Origin: Candidatus Omnitrophota bacterium
GTDB lineage: Bacteria > Omnitrophota > Gorgyraeia > JACOVV01
Length of the DNA: 6,205 nt
Direction of reading: 5' to 3'
Assembly (NCBI GenBank): GCA_023248175.1
Contig: JAHFFC010000059.1
Span: 1-6,205, forward strand
Every line of letters starts with the position of its first letter. Position 1 is the stretch's first letter. Made by a program: the position numbers and the translations under genes. Below, piece by piece: positions 5,758 to 6,205 of this stretch. The notes beneath the pieces are model-generated. The model did no database searches, was not told the DNA's origin, and was given only the letters and a program-made list of their open reading frames with translations.

Positions 5758-6205
5758 ATGAAATCCAACCCACATAAACGATTACTCGGAGCCCATATGT
5801 CCATCGCCGGTGGGGTGGAGCAGGCAATTCTGCGGGGACATTCTATCGGCTGTCAGACGATCCAGCTCTTCACCAAGAACAATAATCAGTGGCAGGGGAA
5901 GCCGCTGACCGACGATGAAATAGCAAGATTCAAGAAAGAGCGCCAAGAAAAACGAATCAATCCAATTCTTTCTCACGACGCCTATCTGATTAACCTTGCT
6001 TCTCCGAACCCGGACACGTGCGAAAAATCGCTGAATGCTTTTACCGATGAAATCGTTCGAGTGGAACAGTTAGGAATTGATTTTTTGGTGATGCATCCGG
6101 GGGCGCACTTGGGAAAAGGAGAGGATTGGGCGTTGAAACGAATCGCAGAGGCAATCGGGGTCGCGTTAGAAAAATGTAGGGGCGTATTGCAATACGTCCC
6201 TACCA
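5758..6205 (+). CDS. nfo: Endonuclease IV (AP endonuclease), N-terminal half, runs off right edge
   Basis: The first 149 residues of an endonuclease IV, the zinc-dependent enzyme that cuts 5' to abasic sites in base excision repair. Family signatures are clear: LLGAHMSIAGGVEQAILRG (9-27), CQTIQLFTKNNNQW (32-45), the HDAYLINLASP motif with zinc ligand His73, and LVMHPGAHLGKGE with zinc ligand His113. The family usually has about 280 residues, so the remaining ligands and the TIM-barrel C-terminal half lie outside. The ATG at 5758 fits the family N-terminus but lacks a Shine-Dalgarno. An in-frame ATG at 5665 has a better one and would add 31 residues that do not look conserved. From codon 140 on, the sequence is a palindromic repeat read as CRGVLQYVPT, in the place where the family normally leads into ENTAGQG. 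The gene may therefore be interrupted or carry an in-frame insertion. Confidence 0.85.
   Translation, partial: MKSNPHKRLLGAHMSIAGGVEQAILRGHSIGCQTIQLFTKNNNQWQGKPLTDDEIARFKKERQEKRINPILSHDAYLINLASPNPDTCEKSLNAFTDEIVRVEQLGIDFLVMHPGAHLGKGEDWALKRIAEAIGVALEKCRGVLQYVPT
6176..6203. repeat. 28-bp near-perfect palindrome inside nfo
   Basis: The two 14-base halves, GTAGGGGCGTATTG and CAATACGTCCCTAC, meet at 6189/6190. Thirteen of 14 positions pair, and the exception (6182 with 6197) is a G-T wobble. The centre is GTATTGCAATAC. It does not resemble the CTCACCTTACGCAGT element. Palindromes starting GTAGGGGC and ending in its complement are, as I recall, dispersed repeats in several environmental and cyanobacterial genomes, but I cannot verify that here. 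It lies within the endonuclease IV frame and keeps that frame open to the window edge 2 bp later. Confidence 0.75.

Noticed and set aside
5521..5976. Two minus-strand open frames, one crossing the repeat and one opposite nfo
   Set aside because: The first reads through the transposed repeat and the intergenic region; the second is antisense to clear endonuclease IV sequence. Neither has recognisable content.

Overview
The window looks like chromosomal DNA from a free-living bacterium of moderate GC content, probably an uncultured environmental lineage. The genes are ordinary bacterial housekeeping genes. The acetolactate synthase has a C-terminal half resembling the plant/PVC-like type, and the compact repeats are of a kind I associate with environmental genomes such as Omnitrophota. 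That phylum guess is weak. I see no phage, CRISPR, tRNA or rRNA.

Layout. Positions 1-3780 form a minus-strand block. Read in its own direction it is: acetolactate synthase large subunit (ilvB, 3780-2065), a membrane-anchored coiled-coil protein of unknown function (2007-1405), a DUF212/YuiD-type divergent PAP2 membrane protein (1405-932), a LysM plus L,D-transpeptidase (YkuD) cell-wall protein (928-236), and the first 35 codons of accA (106 to beyond position 1). The middle three genes overlap or nearly touch, so they are very likely one transcription unit. From 3868 the plus strand carries a YifB/ComM-family AAA+ protein (to 5427). After an intergenic stretch comes the 5' half of an endonuclease IV gene (nfo, from about 5758), which runs off the right edge.

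Repeats are the most unusual content. A 106-bp non-coding element at 120-225 has perfect 15-bp terminal inverted repeats and a perfect 7-bp flanking direct repeat (CTCCTAA), which are the hallmarks of a MITE-like transposed element. The duplicated target contains the Shine-Dalgarno of accA. A second, inverted copy of 143 bp at 5435-5577 lies just after yifB. It matches the first over 96 bp but carries 34 extra bases and one eroded end. Both copies sit 7-10 bp after a stop codon, in the same orientation relative to that gene, and they bracket a 5.2-kb block as inverted repeats. A different 28-bp near-perfect palindrome lies inside the reading frame of nfo at the right edge.

Functionally the genes cover branched-chain amino acid synthesis (ilvB), fatty acid synthesis (accA), envelope maintenance (LysM-L,D-transpeptidase, the PAP2-like protein and perhaps the coiled-coil protein) and DNA processing or repair (yifB/comM, nfo). 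I do not see a convincing new multi-gene system. The items most worth following are the MITE family, the nfo palindrome, the orphan coiled-coil gene and an apparently leaderless ilvB.
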